DNA of 64,000 nucleotides from Atopsyche davidsoni (lineage: Eukaryota > Arthropoda > Insecta > Trichoptera > Hydrobiosidae): NCBI GenBank assembly GCA_022113835.1, contig JAILWY010000009.1:8222001-8286000 (forward strand). Reading direction: 5' to 3'. Both the position numbers and the translations under genes were made by a program. This document shows positions 48,401 to 62,668 of this stretch, one piece after another. Position 1 is the stretch's first letter. Every line of letters begins with the position of its first letter. A model generated the notes under the pieces. It saw nothing but the letters and a program-made list of their open reading frames with translations, was not told the origin of the DNA and did not search any database.

Positions 48401-51400
48401 TTCAGTTTATGAACAGTTTCAAACAGTTTTAATAAATCTTTTTAGGGAAAAGGGAATAATAAAACAGTAGTTTTCTTTTGATAATCAACTAAAATATTTT
48501 AATAAAAGTTTCCCTAGTGCTATCGTAGAATTGGATAAATATAAACACATACATAGCTTGATCTCTATCTTTGTTATCTAGTTCTTAGTTATTTATTTAA
48601 TGTATACATAATCTGCGGCAGAAAAAGGGTTTTTTCACATGTTTCCCTGCACAACTCAAAATGTAAATAATAAAATACATGTGCGCCACAACCTGCGCGC
48701 AGGATCAGGGGATGGACACACACCGTCATATAACCTTAGCCATAAGAGCTATTGTAAATTTACTTAATGAAAAGTAAAGAATCTTGAAATTTAATTTAAT
48801 TTTTTTGACACACCCTGGTGTGGACAGGGCCGCAGGAAGCCGAGTGTCTGGCCTGACCTGCATCAGGCCAGCGGTGATCCTTGGGTCACTTTACGTCTTC
48901 TCGGCCACTGCTTAGATTACGTCCTCGGTGATAAAAAAATGAATCGATCCACAAGTGGCGTACAATAGATAATCAATGATAAATCAATCAACGGCCTCAG
49001 TACTCTTTTAAATTAAGTTCGGTACGTGGGCATAAAATAATAAAACAGCGACTTCTCTTTTTTGAATTATTATTTAATCAAATGTTTTTTTAAGATATTT
49101 GTACGGATTAAATAACTAAATTAAATAAAACGAAACACGGAAGTCTCTAAACAAATAAAAATCGTTGATTGAATATAAAGAGTTTTTGTGTTGTTTTTTT
49201 TTTTTTCTTTTTCTTTTAGCTCTCTGATTTTGGCAAATAGGAGTTATATAAATTTCCTATTCAGTTTATTACATTTCAATGTTTCACGTTTTACCTTAAC
49301 GAGATAATGCTTTTTATATATTCATAACGGGAAAAAAAACCATTTCAGAAAAACCAGTTCGATATTTAACGATTACGTATTGACTCTTTCCTTTGTAATT
49401 TTTATTATAAACTACAATATGTGTAGTATCCGATTGTATACAATTAATTAATTACGCAAAAAATCGTGTTAAGACTTTACACATTTTACTCTAAAGAAAG
49501 CAGTTATATATCAATACGAACGATTTCATTTTAAGATACCGACACCATTACATAAAAACACAAACATACAATCAAAACTTCCCGGTCTGTAGAATAGAAA
49601 CTTATTACTAGAACAAAAATAGCAATCACAAGTTGTGTGAGAGTCTCATACTCATTCTATTTTTTTAATTTTGACATCAAAGAAAAGGTCGAAAGCCGTA
49701 AAGTAGCTCAAGTACATGGTAGAGAGGGAGGCGGAGGGGGATGGACACCCCCGGAGGTCTTAGGCATGCACTTTCCTGCAGGCGACTTGTGAGAAAAACT
49801 CACATCACACTTTCTACGTGTATGTTTCCTTGTATAGAAAATCGAAAGTAACAATATTTTTTTGCAGAGAAGTACTGGAAATAGCATCCAGATAGTTTTA
49901 TAAAAAGTTGATTTAAAGCCAATTTGTTGGTGTTATTATTAGTCATAATTAATGTATTTTTCATAGTTGTATTTTTGATTGGTTGGAATATAAATATCAA
50001 AAACATATATGAAATTGATACTAAAAAAAACATAAATGAAACCTGTAAAAGTAATACCTGTTATTTTTTTTAATTAAACCATCACAAAAATGCACACAAA
50101 AGAAGAATTTATATGCCGCCCATAGACATTATCAAAAGTCTTCAAGAGCGACGGAGTTTTGATTAAAAAAATACCATTGAATAATTTAAAAGCATAACAA
50201 CTACAACAAAAAAAACACGATATTTTTTTCAATAAGTTTACAAAGAGGGGCCAGCACTTTCTGAAAACTGAGGTCAGTATCCTTTTATTGCCTATTTAAT
50301 ATGCATAACAAACAAAAAATCAAACCAAAACTTTTTGAACAGTTATGAAGTTTTTGTTGGAAAAATATATAAAACTTTTTATTAAAATTGAGAAAATAAA
50401 ATCACGACATTTCTAGAATGTATTATTACTTAAATGGGTATTTTTACTTTCGTTTATTTAAAGCAAATTGAATTGAACTAATCCCCGTAGAATTTCGGAA
50501 GCAGAATGCGGGAAGTAATATCATTTTTAGAGCGCATATGAAGTCGTAAGCGGAGCCGTTTGACTTCACTTGGCTTCAGAAAGTTTCATCCTAGCCATTT
50601 AGCGCGACTGCTCCATGCAAGTATCTCCCTTTATTAGTGTAGAGCATGTGTAGAAATTCGGATGGCGGGATGCGAAAAACGTATTTCCGTTTTTAATTAA
50701 AAACGTACGTAATATTTGGAAATGGTGATATATTGAAAATTGATCGTTTTCTGTGTCACTCCGACTTGAATTATGAGACCGAGTTTTTTTTTATATAATA
50801 CCTTACCGTGTAATACACAATGGGATTACGGCATAGCATGTAAGACATCTTTTTTCAATAAAAAGGCTATAAAATAAAAACCAAAATAATTAAATTATAT
50901 AAGGCTATGCGCATAAAATAATGAAAGCAAACAAAATTACAGACTATAACAAAGTATTTCATGTTCACTTTGTGATTCGTTATAAAAAGGTATTTGAATA
51001 AAATAAAATATTATTTCGGTGATTTTCACTATCTAGATTTTACGCATTACGCGTTTCCATTAATCCGATAAAATAAATTAACTATATGGTATAATATAGG
51101 CGAGCATATTCATACGTTGCATTAAAAATTGATTCAATTTTTTCATTTTAATAAGCAATATAGAATTACTTTTTAATATTTTAGTATTTTGATTGTTAGA
51201 TGTCACATAATATTTCCTAAAAACTATCAAATATTAAAAAAAAACTTCAAAAATTCATTAGATGAAAAATATTGAAATAGAAAATTATTACTCTGAACTG
51301 GGTAAGAATAATAACAGAAATGCACTCTTAAGAGCGACATGTAATATTTTGCGAATCTCGCGATATCGCCAGTATAAAAAATGATTTTATTTTCCTTGGG

Positions 51401-51475
51401 ACAAAGAAAGTAAAGGGGTAGACCACTTCCTACCCTCACTTGCCGCACTTGCAGTTCCTTTGTTGCAAGCGAGGC
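45481..51475 (-). other. AT-rich probable intron segment with several small GC islands
   Basis: GC-richer patches lie at 47170-47400, 47840-47990, 48680-48730, 48815-48920, 49690-49790 and 50490-50660. No gene is recognised. Two splice-donor-like motifs near 47842 and 47896 and an inverted repeat at 48848-48871 are noted separately. Confidence 0.5.
48848..48871. repeat. 9-bp perfect inverted repeat in a GC-rich patch
   Basis: ctggcctga (48848-48856) and tcaggccag (48863-48871) flank a 6-nt loop. It could be a palindromic protein-binding site or an RNA stem. Confidence 0.7.
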
Positions 51476-51560
51476 CGCGGCGGGGCGGGGCGGGGCGGGG
51501 GCGAGGCGGGGCGAGGCGGGGCGGGGGCGGGGCGGGGCGGGGGCGGGGCGGGGCGGCGGG
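51476..51560 (+). repeat. GGGGC-type minisatellite, likely G-quadruplex former
   Basis: About 85 bp consist of variants of cgggg and cgaggcgggg, almost pure G and C, abruptly set in AT-rich DNA. Many runs of four or five G at short spacing meet the usual G-quadruplex pattern, and each ggggcgggg is also an SP/KLF-type GC box. It is followed by a GC-rich flank with paired ggagctc blocks (about 51589-51606). Confidence 0.95.
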
Positions 51561-54500
51561 TTAACGACCCGGAGAGGGGGTAGCTAGGAGCTCCAAGTCT
51601 GGAGCTCGCGGGAAATGACCATTTTTTCCTATGCAGACGTCGTCATTTTTTCCGCCGTTTGGGGTATCGGCGGATCGATAAGGAAATAAAACACAAATTT
51701 TGCATTCGCCTTTTTATACAAACGCAGAGGAGTGAAATTATAATTAACAGAGAATTGTTCTCGTTGCAGAAAAACGTTGCACATTTTATTTCACAAAATC
51801 TTAATCATTTAACTGATTTTCTTTTTATTCTGAAAAACTGTTTAAAATTTACACATTACAAAAATTGCGTTTTATTTTTTTAATAAAAAAAAAACTTTGT
51901 ATCTATGCATGAATTTAAAAAAAACTCTCTATGAAGGAGAATATCCCAAACAAAATGTTTTTGCATGTGATAGAATAATTCAAAGCATCAAGGAAATCTT
52001 CAGGGCCTTCGCGATTCCGCGGAGCCACGGACACCTACAGCCTCGTTGAAAGGATGACCGTATCAAGATGACAGGAGTGACTTAACGGTGTATGTATAAG
52101 ATCATCTCGAGTGGCAAAAGCGTGGGCAGACAGTCATCATACAGTGGCTCAAAAACGGACGATGATAATTTAAATGTTAAAATAATTTTGCCGTTTTCAT
52201 TTAAAAGCAAACAATATTTATATTTACTTCAAATAAAGTTTTAAAACAGGACAATGAGCATATTATTCATTAATTTTTAATTTTAGTCATGTATAATTTA
52301 TGAAATAGTTTATTTGTAATAATTGTTCCCTTTTAAGTAATATAACATACTCTAGCATTCGGACCTTGTGCGCTGAAAAGCTGAACGCGATCCCTTCGTT
52401 TGGTATTTCACACATGGAAGTAGTTATGAGATGAGTGATGGTGGTGGGCGAGTGTGGCTCGCATGCATATCGCTGTATACATAGTTTTCTGGGGCATGTT
52501 TGGCCAAACTTTAAGAAATTCTCGGGTCATAAATTCACACCACAATATAATATCGTTCATGACATAACTTCCTTGTCCTTGGAGACCAAAAAGTACCCCA
52601 GCGATAGCGCTATATGCGCGAGTATGTTTAAAGGATCGAGACTTTGAATCAGTACGATGCAACGCGATCTGGAGATATAAAGTTGCATATTGCATTAACT
52701 GCAAACAAACTCAATGTGTGAGTTACCAATGCCATTCAAAGATTACCACAACTGAACCAGTAGCTAAAGTAGTATTAAAATAATAAATAAAAAAATATTC
52801 ATTTTATTATCATCTTAGATCAACGATTTGCTATAGATTTTCAATAATGAACACAATAATAAGAATTAAATACACCAAGTTTTATTCTGACACTAAAAAG
52901 AGAGGCTCTCAATAGAGAAAATTAGTAATTACGGTATTTAAGTCAATTGAATTTAAGCATTAAGAATGGTTTGAAGGCTAAGTAATTCTGAACTGAAAGA
53001 TTCTTGTTATTTTGGTCGACTATAATAATAAATTTTATGTCGAAGGAATGAAAATAGATTTAAATAATTTGTGAAAAATTTCCACTGAATTTATTCAATA
53101 TAAATAACCAAATTAAAAAAATGTATAGAATTTTTAACAAAAGTGGTAGTTAATTAAATAGAATCTGACAAATGAAATCGGTTAAGTTTCTGTGAATTCT
53201 TAAAGTAGAATTTCATTACGGAGTAAAACCTACAATGCATAAAAAAATAATTAATTGAGATGTACTCAAAGATTCCCGGGACGAGACAATAATGTAATAT
53301 TGTTCCATAGTTCCACAAATACCTTTCGAAATTGTCCCATTTTAAATGAGTTATTTCCCAGCGTCTTGGGAAGAATGTAACCGAGATATTTTCAAGCGTT
53401 ATTGGAGATTGAACAGGAGTGAGGCGGGTCTCCTGTTTCAACCGCAATGTATCACGACGAGCATCTTGTACTTGAACTAAGTATTTTTAAACTTGTTTAG
53501 TAAGAAAAATTTTAAAAGATAAATGCGAAATGTGGTTCAATAAATACCAAAACCAAAAAACATATTTGTTAAAGGAAAAATATTGTAATATCAATAACCA
53601 TATGTCACACAATTGCGTTGAAATTACTAATCTGTATGTTGCAATATTGAGCGTAGCTTTAACTAATTGCAAATTTAATTACGAAAGTAATTTCACAACG
53701 GAAAGAACTATTTAGAAAGTTTTCAGTTGGCTTTTGCCTGATATTGGATTCATCAGAATTTTGCACATTTGGCCAGAAAACCACACATTTATTCAGAAAA
53801 CCTTGAAACAAAAATCGAAACAGAAATAAATTGAAATAATATCATAAATCAAAGAAAATATCTTTACTCAAAACAAATGATCTTTTAATACTTAATAAAG
53901 CTTGATATTTTTAAAATTATATACGTTATAAATCGAATACAATAATAGTACTTTCAAAAGTAGAATACGTTGAATTCTATAAAGCATAAGAAATTAAAGT
54001 TTTTTTTAATTACTTGTTAGTTAATTATAAACATACGCCGAGATGTACTGTGTCCGGGATCCTTCCTTAAGTGGCGTGACAGAAAGCAGTTGTAGGGCAT
54101 AAAATTACAGGCTGGCTGGAGATGAGGAGATTACCGGCGACAGCTTCAAATTAATGTACTGAAAATTTAATGGGACGGGCCCTAGAGCAGAGGTGTTCCC
54201 CGGTACTCACGTTCCTTCGCGAATTGCACCATAAAATTTATCTTCAAACAGTCATTCGAAAAGTATCTTGAAGTTGTATAAAATTGTTTATATCAGCAAG
54301 TGTTGTAGTGACAAATAAAATGTCAACACAAATCTTCTTAGAATTCACCAAGACAGCGTGATACACGGTTTAAGATTCGCCTGCCGGGATGGTAATAAAA
54401 CCTTGTGATTCAATAGGGATCGTAAATCAATTATAAAACTACTAAACTAAGAGAAACTTTATAAATAGCATCATTTAATAATTCAAAATACATATTTTAT

Positions 54501-55808
54501 TAGTGACGGATTAACGTATCGTTTGAAAAAAAAAGTTAATTTCCAAAATAAATATTTAAAAAAACCTATGATACTATATCTTTTTTATTTGATTTGGATA
54601 CTTAAATTATTATATATAATATAAAATTAAAATTACAAAGGTTTATTTTTTTTTAAATTATACATAAATTTATTGATTCTAGTCCAAAACAATAAAACTG
54701 AAAAAATCACTTTTAATCTAGGTGTGTCCATATTGTGAGTCACCTGAAGAGTAACTCCAATGCAAGGTGTATGATAAGCGAATACTGGTACAGCTTGCTC
54801 CATTCTATCTCCAGCAAAATATTATACATCAAAGTACTTTCGCTATCAGATAAAGGTATTATCGCATAATACGTACAATTTCTATATGATTACGCAACCG
54901 TGATTTCAGTTAAAGTTGCCGGCTGATAAAATACGTGAAGTACGCGAAAACACAAACAGAAGTTCCGGGCTGTAGCCATAAATCATAATAATTACAACCA
55001 TATTCATGAAGCTTACTTGTGGAAGTACCTTTCTAAACATTTTAGGGTTAAAGTATATAATAGTACAATACAGTTTTCATATTTAATAACAAAATTATTA
55101 TGGAACTATTGTTCTCAAAGACTTGTTGACTGACAGCTGAATACGAATTGTATTTAAAATACATTGAAATTCTCGAAAAATTTAAGATACAAAATATAGA
55201 TAGAATCTAAAATTGATAATATTGTCTTTAAATTTTCCAGCCGCCGGTGGAAATTCTTAGATCTGATCAACAACAAATACAACCAAGGATATTTATAGAT
55301 TTTTAGACAAAAGCATCTTTGAATGAGTTCATATTATTAAAAAATTTCACAGATCTTAATTTGAATTTTTTTTTATTTCGCGAAACGGTTTTAAAAAATA
55401 TTATTACAAAACAAAGCAATATTAACAACAACAAAAAAAATCATAAAGTAAACGTCTTTACGAAAGGATAAAGGGTGTAAATATGTATATAGTGTATTTG
55501 TATACGTATGTTACAGTATTTATGTAGAATTAATCTAAAGAGCAGCCTTGTAAACGTTTTATTTTCAACGACTTAAAGAAGCCGCCCCTATCCACCTTCA
55601 ATGGAGGCTGAAAAATTAAAGTGAAGTATAAATAGCTGTATAAAGAACTCCCTCAGTCCTCCATAAATAAAAGTCTTATCAAATATATCCATAAGCAATT
55701 TGTACTAGAAACCTTCTCAAAGAACATTTTTTTTGGAATTTCAGGATTATACTGTTTATTTAATTACATGTATAAAATAAATATACTTACATATATTTAT
55801 ATATCTTC

Positions 55809-55840
<32 letters not shown>
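55809..55840. repeat. (CA)n(TA)n compound microsatellite
   Basis: Eight CA units (55809-55824) run directly into eight TA units (55825-55840). Confidence 0.95.
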
Positions 55841-58800
55841 CAACAAAGATAGTACGGAGGTGTAGCTTCATTATTTTACAGAAGTATTACAAACTAGCTC
55901 AAAAAGAAGTTACATTAGTAATACATACATCGAACTGAATCAAAATAACTTTACTAAATAATAATTGAGTGAATAATTTTAATTCATGTACGAGAGAAAT
56001 AATATTTTATTGAAATGAAAAAGACACATCGACGAAAAGACTAGGGATTAAATTTTGATTGACATTGTCAATTTCATTGCACACCTTGAACAAATTTTTA
56101 GACATTATTAAATCCAAATTTTTCAATATTCTTAATTTAAAAAAAGGAAATTAATAAGTATTTAAACACTTTCCTTTCAAGTGCGTTGTGAAAGTAATAG
56201 CGAGTTTTGATTAGATTGGAGTAGGTAATTGAGTAGAAGGAGTAAGTAGGTTCATGTAACATTATGTTTCCAAGGAAATTATCCTAAAGTAACACCGGGA
56301 ATCGCTTTGATGTTCTAAAAAAGGTTCTCCAGGGAGAGCGTCGGGAGGCATCGTTCCCGAAATAGGCCTGCGACTCGCGGCAGACCCCTGGAGCCCGGAG
56401 ATCGGGAAGCAGACTAAAGGCTTATTAGTATCGACAGACACACCAGGTCACATAATCCACAACTGTCCACATCTTTTTCTATTCCAATTATATACAACGA
56501 TTCCGTTATACCGTACTGAAAAAAAAGGATTTTGTTTTCGTTTGTATTATATTTTATAACTGTCGGTATGAAAGTTCAATAATTATTTACGATAGCTAAA
56601 AAGTGGCTTAGAGAATTCATTCATTCACTTCAAAAAACAAAAAGCTGAGTATGATCAATAAATAAAAATATTTTTAAATATTGGGATAGGATATTGAGAC
56701 ATATAATATAGTATTTCTCCATGAAAAAATAATGTCCAGATACATTTTTAGACAAAACGAACGTATGTTGAAGATGTAGTCATAAGTACATCATGTCGCT
56801 TAAACCACTATATTATAGATTGTCTAAGCTTGCATCTGATGTGGATTTAGTAAAAATTGTATTGAAATCCATACATTTTATGTTTATATGTATCAAAAAC
56901 GTCCTAAAAGACAGCGCTTAACTTTTTTTAAACTTCTCATTTTTAATAAATAATTTTCTTAGTTTATTTCCGCCCCATTACTATTAACCTGATTCAGTAA
57001 CTGCATGCGCTGGTGTTGCGTATAAATTCTCTACTCAAAGAAGATTAATCATCACATTTATAAAAACGAAGGCAAGCAGACAGAAAAGAAGCTGAACAAG
57101 GTTCAAGAGACATTACAAGTATTCGTCCAAAAATATTTTGGTTATGATAAAAAATAAGTTATTACAGATATATTTTTATGAAAGAGAATTTTCAATAACG
57201 ACACAATCTTTTTCAATCATATATTAAAGAACTTAGGTATTTACATATCAAACAATTATATCATATTCTAGCGTAAAAATTCTGGTAACCATATCCAAAA
57301 AAACTAGTAACTTATATTTGTTACATCAGAGAATCGTCAATACCCACGACGTACTTAAACATATTGCTTTGGCTATATTAATTATTTTTTTAGAACATAT
57401 GACAAAAAATATTTACCTAGCATTTCAATAACAAACAATTTCATATACATATGTCACTAGTGTGAATTTTTTAAATGTTCAAGGGTCTTTTATAAACTTT
57501 TAAAGTGCTTTAAAAGTAATTTGACCATTATTTTAAGTAACAATACGAAATAAGTATAAAAAAATGTCACTGGTAGATATATTTATTATATAATATAGTA
57601 TATATTTATTTATTGTAGATTAAATCAGACAATAAAACTAAAAATTCGGAATTCTATATTTAACTGTTAAGTACTTTGATTTAAACATATTTTTATCAAC
57701 TTAAGGATTGTTTTTTATTTTTGAAAAATGCAATGTAGTATTTTATTTATTTTGAATATAATAATACAGGTCACTTTTTATTAAAAAGTTTACAATCGAT
57801 CTTATATTTTGTAGGATGGCAACTGAACCAAATTTTGTCTTATTTGTCAGTCAACAAGTCAAAGTATTTAAGTAATGATTTTCTATTTCATCACTTTAAA
57901 ATGAATATTAATTTTGTATGAAATAGCAGCACTTACGACCCGGCCTCATAAATACTTGACGAGAACATACACGTCACATAAAATTTATATTAGTACATAT
58001 ATAACTAATAACATTTATTTTGAAATTTAAATTTTATACAGTACTTAAATTGCTTATTTGTCCTGAAAATTGATGAATATTCAATTCAAATTTAATATTT
58101 GTAAGTAAAATAGAAATTTCACGGATTGTTTTCTAATTATAATTTAAATTGAACGTTCAATGTTATTACTAAGGTAGTTTAATCAAGGTAAGGGTGAAAC
58201 TATTCGGAACATACACGAGGAAAACAATTTATTGTAATTAGTGTGAAGAAATATTCAAACACTTTCCGGAATTTGGCAGTGACATGGAGGGTTATACATG
58301 AATATTAAGTTTTAACGATTAATTTTGTCACAAAATCCTTCTCCCTACGGACAACAACACTGAAAACAAGGTTTATTAAAAAAACAGGAAATGCTACATA
58401 ATATTTTACACAATTGTACTAAAACCTTCATAACGGTCATAAATAGTGCATTGCTAAGATTGGTAAGATGAAATATTTTATTTAAAATACACTACTTAAA
58501 ATACCGAATACTAAAATTCGTTTGATGAAAACGAAATTTTTATATATAATTTTGCTTTCAGAGTAGAATCTAAAAGATTAAGTTTCGATAAAACGGATAT
58601 TTCTCGCTATCTCAAAATATTATTAGCAGATATGTCCCTCAATTTCCTTTCAATTTTGTGTAAATTTAGTATCCAAACATTCAAATGCTTATCAATACAG
58701 GGAATTTGTTTTGAACAGAATCCCTCCGCTGAAGCCTTCGTGCGGCCTGATAAAAACCCGCTTAGCAACACTGCCGGAGATCAATGGACCAGCGGGGCGA

Positions 58801-61800
58801 GAAAGGGGGGTGTAATGTACACGGGAGTACATCGACGAAATACCCATCACTGCCGTGCCTCATAACATATTACTACCCCTGGATCTACGTTACTGGAGAT
58901 TCTACAAAATCTCATGGGAGATAAGGCGGCGCAAAGTCTTGAAAATATGGCATGGAAAATATCATTTTATACTTTAAGATGTACAAAATTATTATTTAAT
59001 TTTAAAAAAGTGGCCAAAATAGCGACATAACAATTATCACAATATAGCATTTAAACGTTTACGAATTCCTTACAATATTAATAATTCTTATTGCTGTTGG
59101 TATCTTTTAGAGAATCATGTTGATAAAAAAAATTCGGTCAAAACTACTTCTTAAAACTTCTAGGAAACAAATAATTTATAATGGTGTTTTTATTTCATAT
59201 ATTATTTAAAAGGATTAACTTTAAACCTGCAATTAAACAGCCTTAATTATTTAATGTTTTGGGGCTATTTTGTAATTTTGAATTTATTAATTAAATAGAG
59301 CAGGATGAAATAATTCATAAATTTAACATAGCGTAGTGTGGTAATTTCAGTGAAAAAATATCCTCAGCAAAAGCGGATCCTTTTAAATGATTATTTGAGC
59401 GGTATATTTATAAAGCAAGCATGATGTTGCCTCTCATAAAAAATAAATTGTATTCGTGTATATATATATCTCCACAGTATACAAGCCTACGCGCGAAGCG
59501 CATTTATTCGGGTATTCATTGTGAATTCTATAAATATTCAGGTAAAGAAATAAAGTAAAAATTGTATGTATATATATGAAACATTAGCAAGCCCACACGA
59601 AACATTTGCGCTAAATATAAATTATAATTTAAATAACTTTCAAAAATAATTTAAACTAAATAATTATATTTTGATAATAGTTTGGATTGGTAAGTCAGAA
59701 CTTTTGTCATATGAAAATATTTAAATAAATTTCCGAAATGTTTCCAAAAATAAGTTTTCCCATCGATTTCGGAGAAAATTGCGCTGTATTAAAATTAATA
59801 ACAGAGGCTGTTACAAAATAATGACCATGAAATATGAACTTGAAGATCGTGATTAAGTTGCTCCGAGTTTCTGATCGATAGATTATTAATTTTACGATAC
59901 AATATTTCACAGGGTATGAGGGGGAGATGACGGATCGAGCTTGCATAGTTTAGTTTCTTATTGATTGATTGTGATACCTAATCCAGCCATGAATACACTT
60001 TGTAAAATAAATAACAATATTAGTATTAATACTGTTGCAAAATCTAGCGGATGTAGCTTTATATTAATAATTAAAAGATAGTGAGTCGCATCAGTGTAAT
60101 ATTAGTTGTTAGTTGATGTTTCGACTTTCAATTCTGAGAAAATCTTCATATCAAAAATTTTAAGTAACTTTCGACCTACTAACTTATAGCGCATTTGAAA
60201 GTCATGCAAGTGAAAAATTCTGAAGATGATCTTCCTACCAAGTCGAAATGCCAGAAACAGAACGAGGAAACAATGACGCTGCTTAACACCAGATAATTAT
60301 CATTAATCACAGTCAACGAAGTTCCTGACGTACAAGTGGAAAAAGCTTGGGTTTTCAGATTCGTGGCTGATGGCGACAGGTTCACTGTTTTATTTAATTT
60401 TATGTTATTTAATCACTTCTACTTTTACGAAACATAAAAATATTTATTTAGGTATCCATTTTATGTTTTATAAATAAAATATGTTCGGACATTTAATCGG
60501 TTAAATAAAAATAATGTATCGAACTCTCCACACGCGCTCCGACACAATTGACCACCGAATTGCCCATGACCGAACTAGCCAATAGCGTCCTCTTTTGAGT
60601 TGTTTACTTGGGCTTACCCATAAAACCCAAAATAAAGGGACACTATGACTAATTGAAAATTGGAAGCTGGCTTTACTTTTACTAAAAGTATTAATATGAT
60701 TCACAAAAGTTCCCTCTCATGGATTTTTAAAAACCTGGTTAGTAAAAAAAGGCCCCACAAAGGTGCATACTATTCATCAAACTGAATTAATTTAATGATG
60801 AATGCCGTTCCAATTAGTTCATTTTTACAGTAAAATTGCTAATGGCGGAATACGAATTTTCCACAACACTATTAGAGGTCGCTCGCAGTTGCACCTGCAA
60901 ACGTGAACTAGATTAGACTTGTGTGGGTAAACGTCGATAAGATAAGTTAATATGAAGATTTTATCAATCGCGTAGGTACTTATTTATCGGGCAACATTTG
61001 CGTCACCAAAAATTGAAAGGCACGAATATTATAAAATACAGATTTTTTAATAAACTCCTTTTTTTGCAAAAGTTGTCAAAGCCTATTTTTATATCAAGAC
61101 TGAGAGATATTTAATATTATTCACACTGAGACGTCAATCAATAGTTTTAGATCCTCATTCACTGATTGACGTAGGTAGAAGAGTTTAATAACATTGAAGC
61201 ATGGAATGTTTATACACTATGAATAAGCTGCAATTTAATTTAATACGCAGATCCTTTTAAGAATCCACTTCAAAAATAATCGAGTCAATCAACCTGCCAA
61301 GCATATGGAAGTTACTAGTTTCGAAATCAATTTATACTTAAATATGCTTCTTAGTACGTATTATATTTTTTCTTAAAGATAATTGAAAAATGAAGTGAGA
61401 TGAAAACTTCGGTACGTAACACGTATAAAATCATAGCAAGCAGCAAAATTACTTATATTATTTTTTACATTTAAGTCTACTATTAGTATTGCGATATAAG
61501 GCTTTTAAAATATTGAGATCTAAAAATATTCAACATTAATTACTTTAAACTTTTAAACAGTATATAAATGATAATATATATATATATACTTTTTCAAATG
61601 GACAGCTATGTTAAAACTGCATTTTTTTAAAATATATGTACAAAAAATAAATAAAGATAGTGAAATTGTCCAGCGTAGCTTACAATTCTTTGGTGTCACC
61701 ATTCTTAGCGTAAATAGAAGTTTTATCTGCAGGAAACATAGGGAAAGCACGTCGGTGAACGACAATGTACTATGACATATCCCAAGAAACATCACTCGAT

Positions 61801-62443
61801 TGGAAATAGCAATATTTGCAGAATGCACTGTCGCACCCGACAAACTCCAGACAAACAGGATTTATCGAATGTTGTCTTCAGGCAGGGAGCGATATAATGG
61901 AAACTCACCCGTCTCAGAAAAGAAACAACCCTTGAGCATTCAAACTGCTGGTGTCGTTGTTTTTTTTCAAAGATGGCATGTTCATTTTATCAACAAAAAC
62001 AACTATATTAAATTTTACTGTATTTTAAAATAAATATCATAGATGCTGATTGTATTTTCTAAAACAATTCATGTTTAAAATTAAATAAAATTCGGCTAAA
62101 ATATTGCTCAATATTCAAGACCGTGCAATACAGGCAAATGTTATATTTTGCTATTGGGTTTGATAATTGATTTTCAGTGAACATTTGTTACAAGATTTTG
62201 TAGTTAAAAGAGCTTTGGAACCTATGCATATTTCTTAATAATTATATTCATATAATACTAAATATACTGTATAAAAATAAAGAGTATAATAAGTATATGA
62301 CTAACGTATAATTTTATAAATTTCTTTCTTTCTTAATACTCTCATAAGCTGAGCAGATTGGTGAATAATATAAACGTAAGCCAATTTTATTTGATAAAAT
62401 AATTTTTTGACAAGACACTTGCGACGTTACTTATCTGTTTAAT

Positions 62444-62668
62444 TTATATTGACTTATGGCAGTATGACTTCTCGAGACTCGTAAAAATACGATTATCTGA
62501 ATTATATTTATCCGCCGAGAACAGACCTCCGATATTCAATTCATTGAGTAACTTTGTACCGGGCGAGCGGAATAAAAATTCTCCATCGTCGAGCTGGCGC
62601 ACTTCCAGCCGGTAAAATGCTTCAATATATCGCGAGACGTAATGGCTCCCCTGACACCGTACCTTATG
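62444..62668 (-). CDS. Possible exon or ORF of up to 74 codons without ATG, unrecognised
   Basis: This minus frame is open between TGA (62669-62671) and TAA (62444-62446). It contains R-Y-I-E-A-F-Y-R-L-E-V-R-Q-L-D-D-G-E-F and F-R-S-P-G-T-K-L-L-N-E-L. The composition is protein-like and confined to a GC-richer patch. It has no ATG, so it would need an upstream exon; ggtgtcag|GGGAGC is a possible acceptor. No family is recognised and chance remains likely. Confidence 0.18.
   Translation of the reverse strand, partial: HKVRCQGSHYVSRYIEAFYRLEVRQLDDGEFLFRSPGTKLLNELNIGGLFSADKYNSDNRIFTSLEKSYCHKSI

Noticed and set aside
48568..48581. tctttgttatctag resembles the 5' part of miR-9
   Set aside because: The seed lacks a G of the real microRNA, the 3' half differs, and no hairpin is visible around it.
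53154..53447. Minus frame containing P-R-R-W-E-I-T-H-L, which resembles the CMIP segment expected just before the 10779 exon (R-R-W-E...H-L)
   Set aside because: Flanking residues do not match CMIP, no acceptor or donor fits, and codon composition is not coding-like. The short match is probably coincidence.
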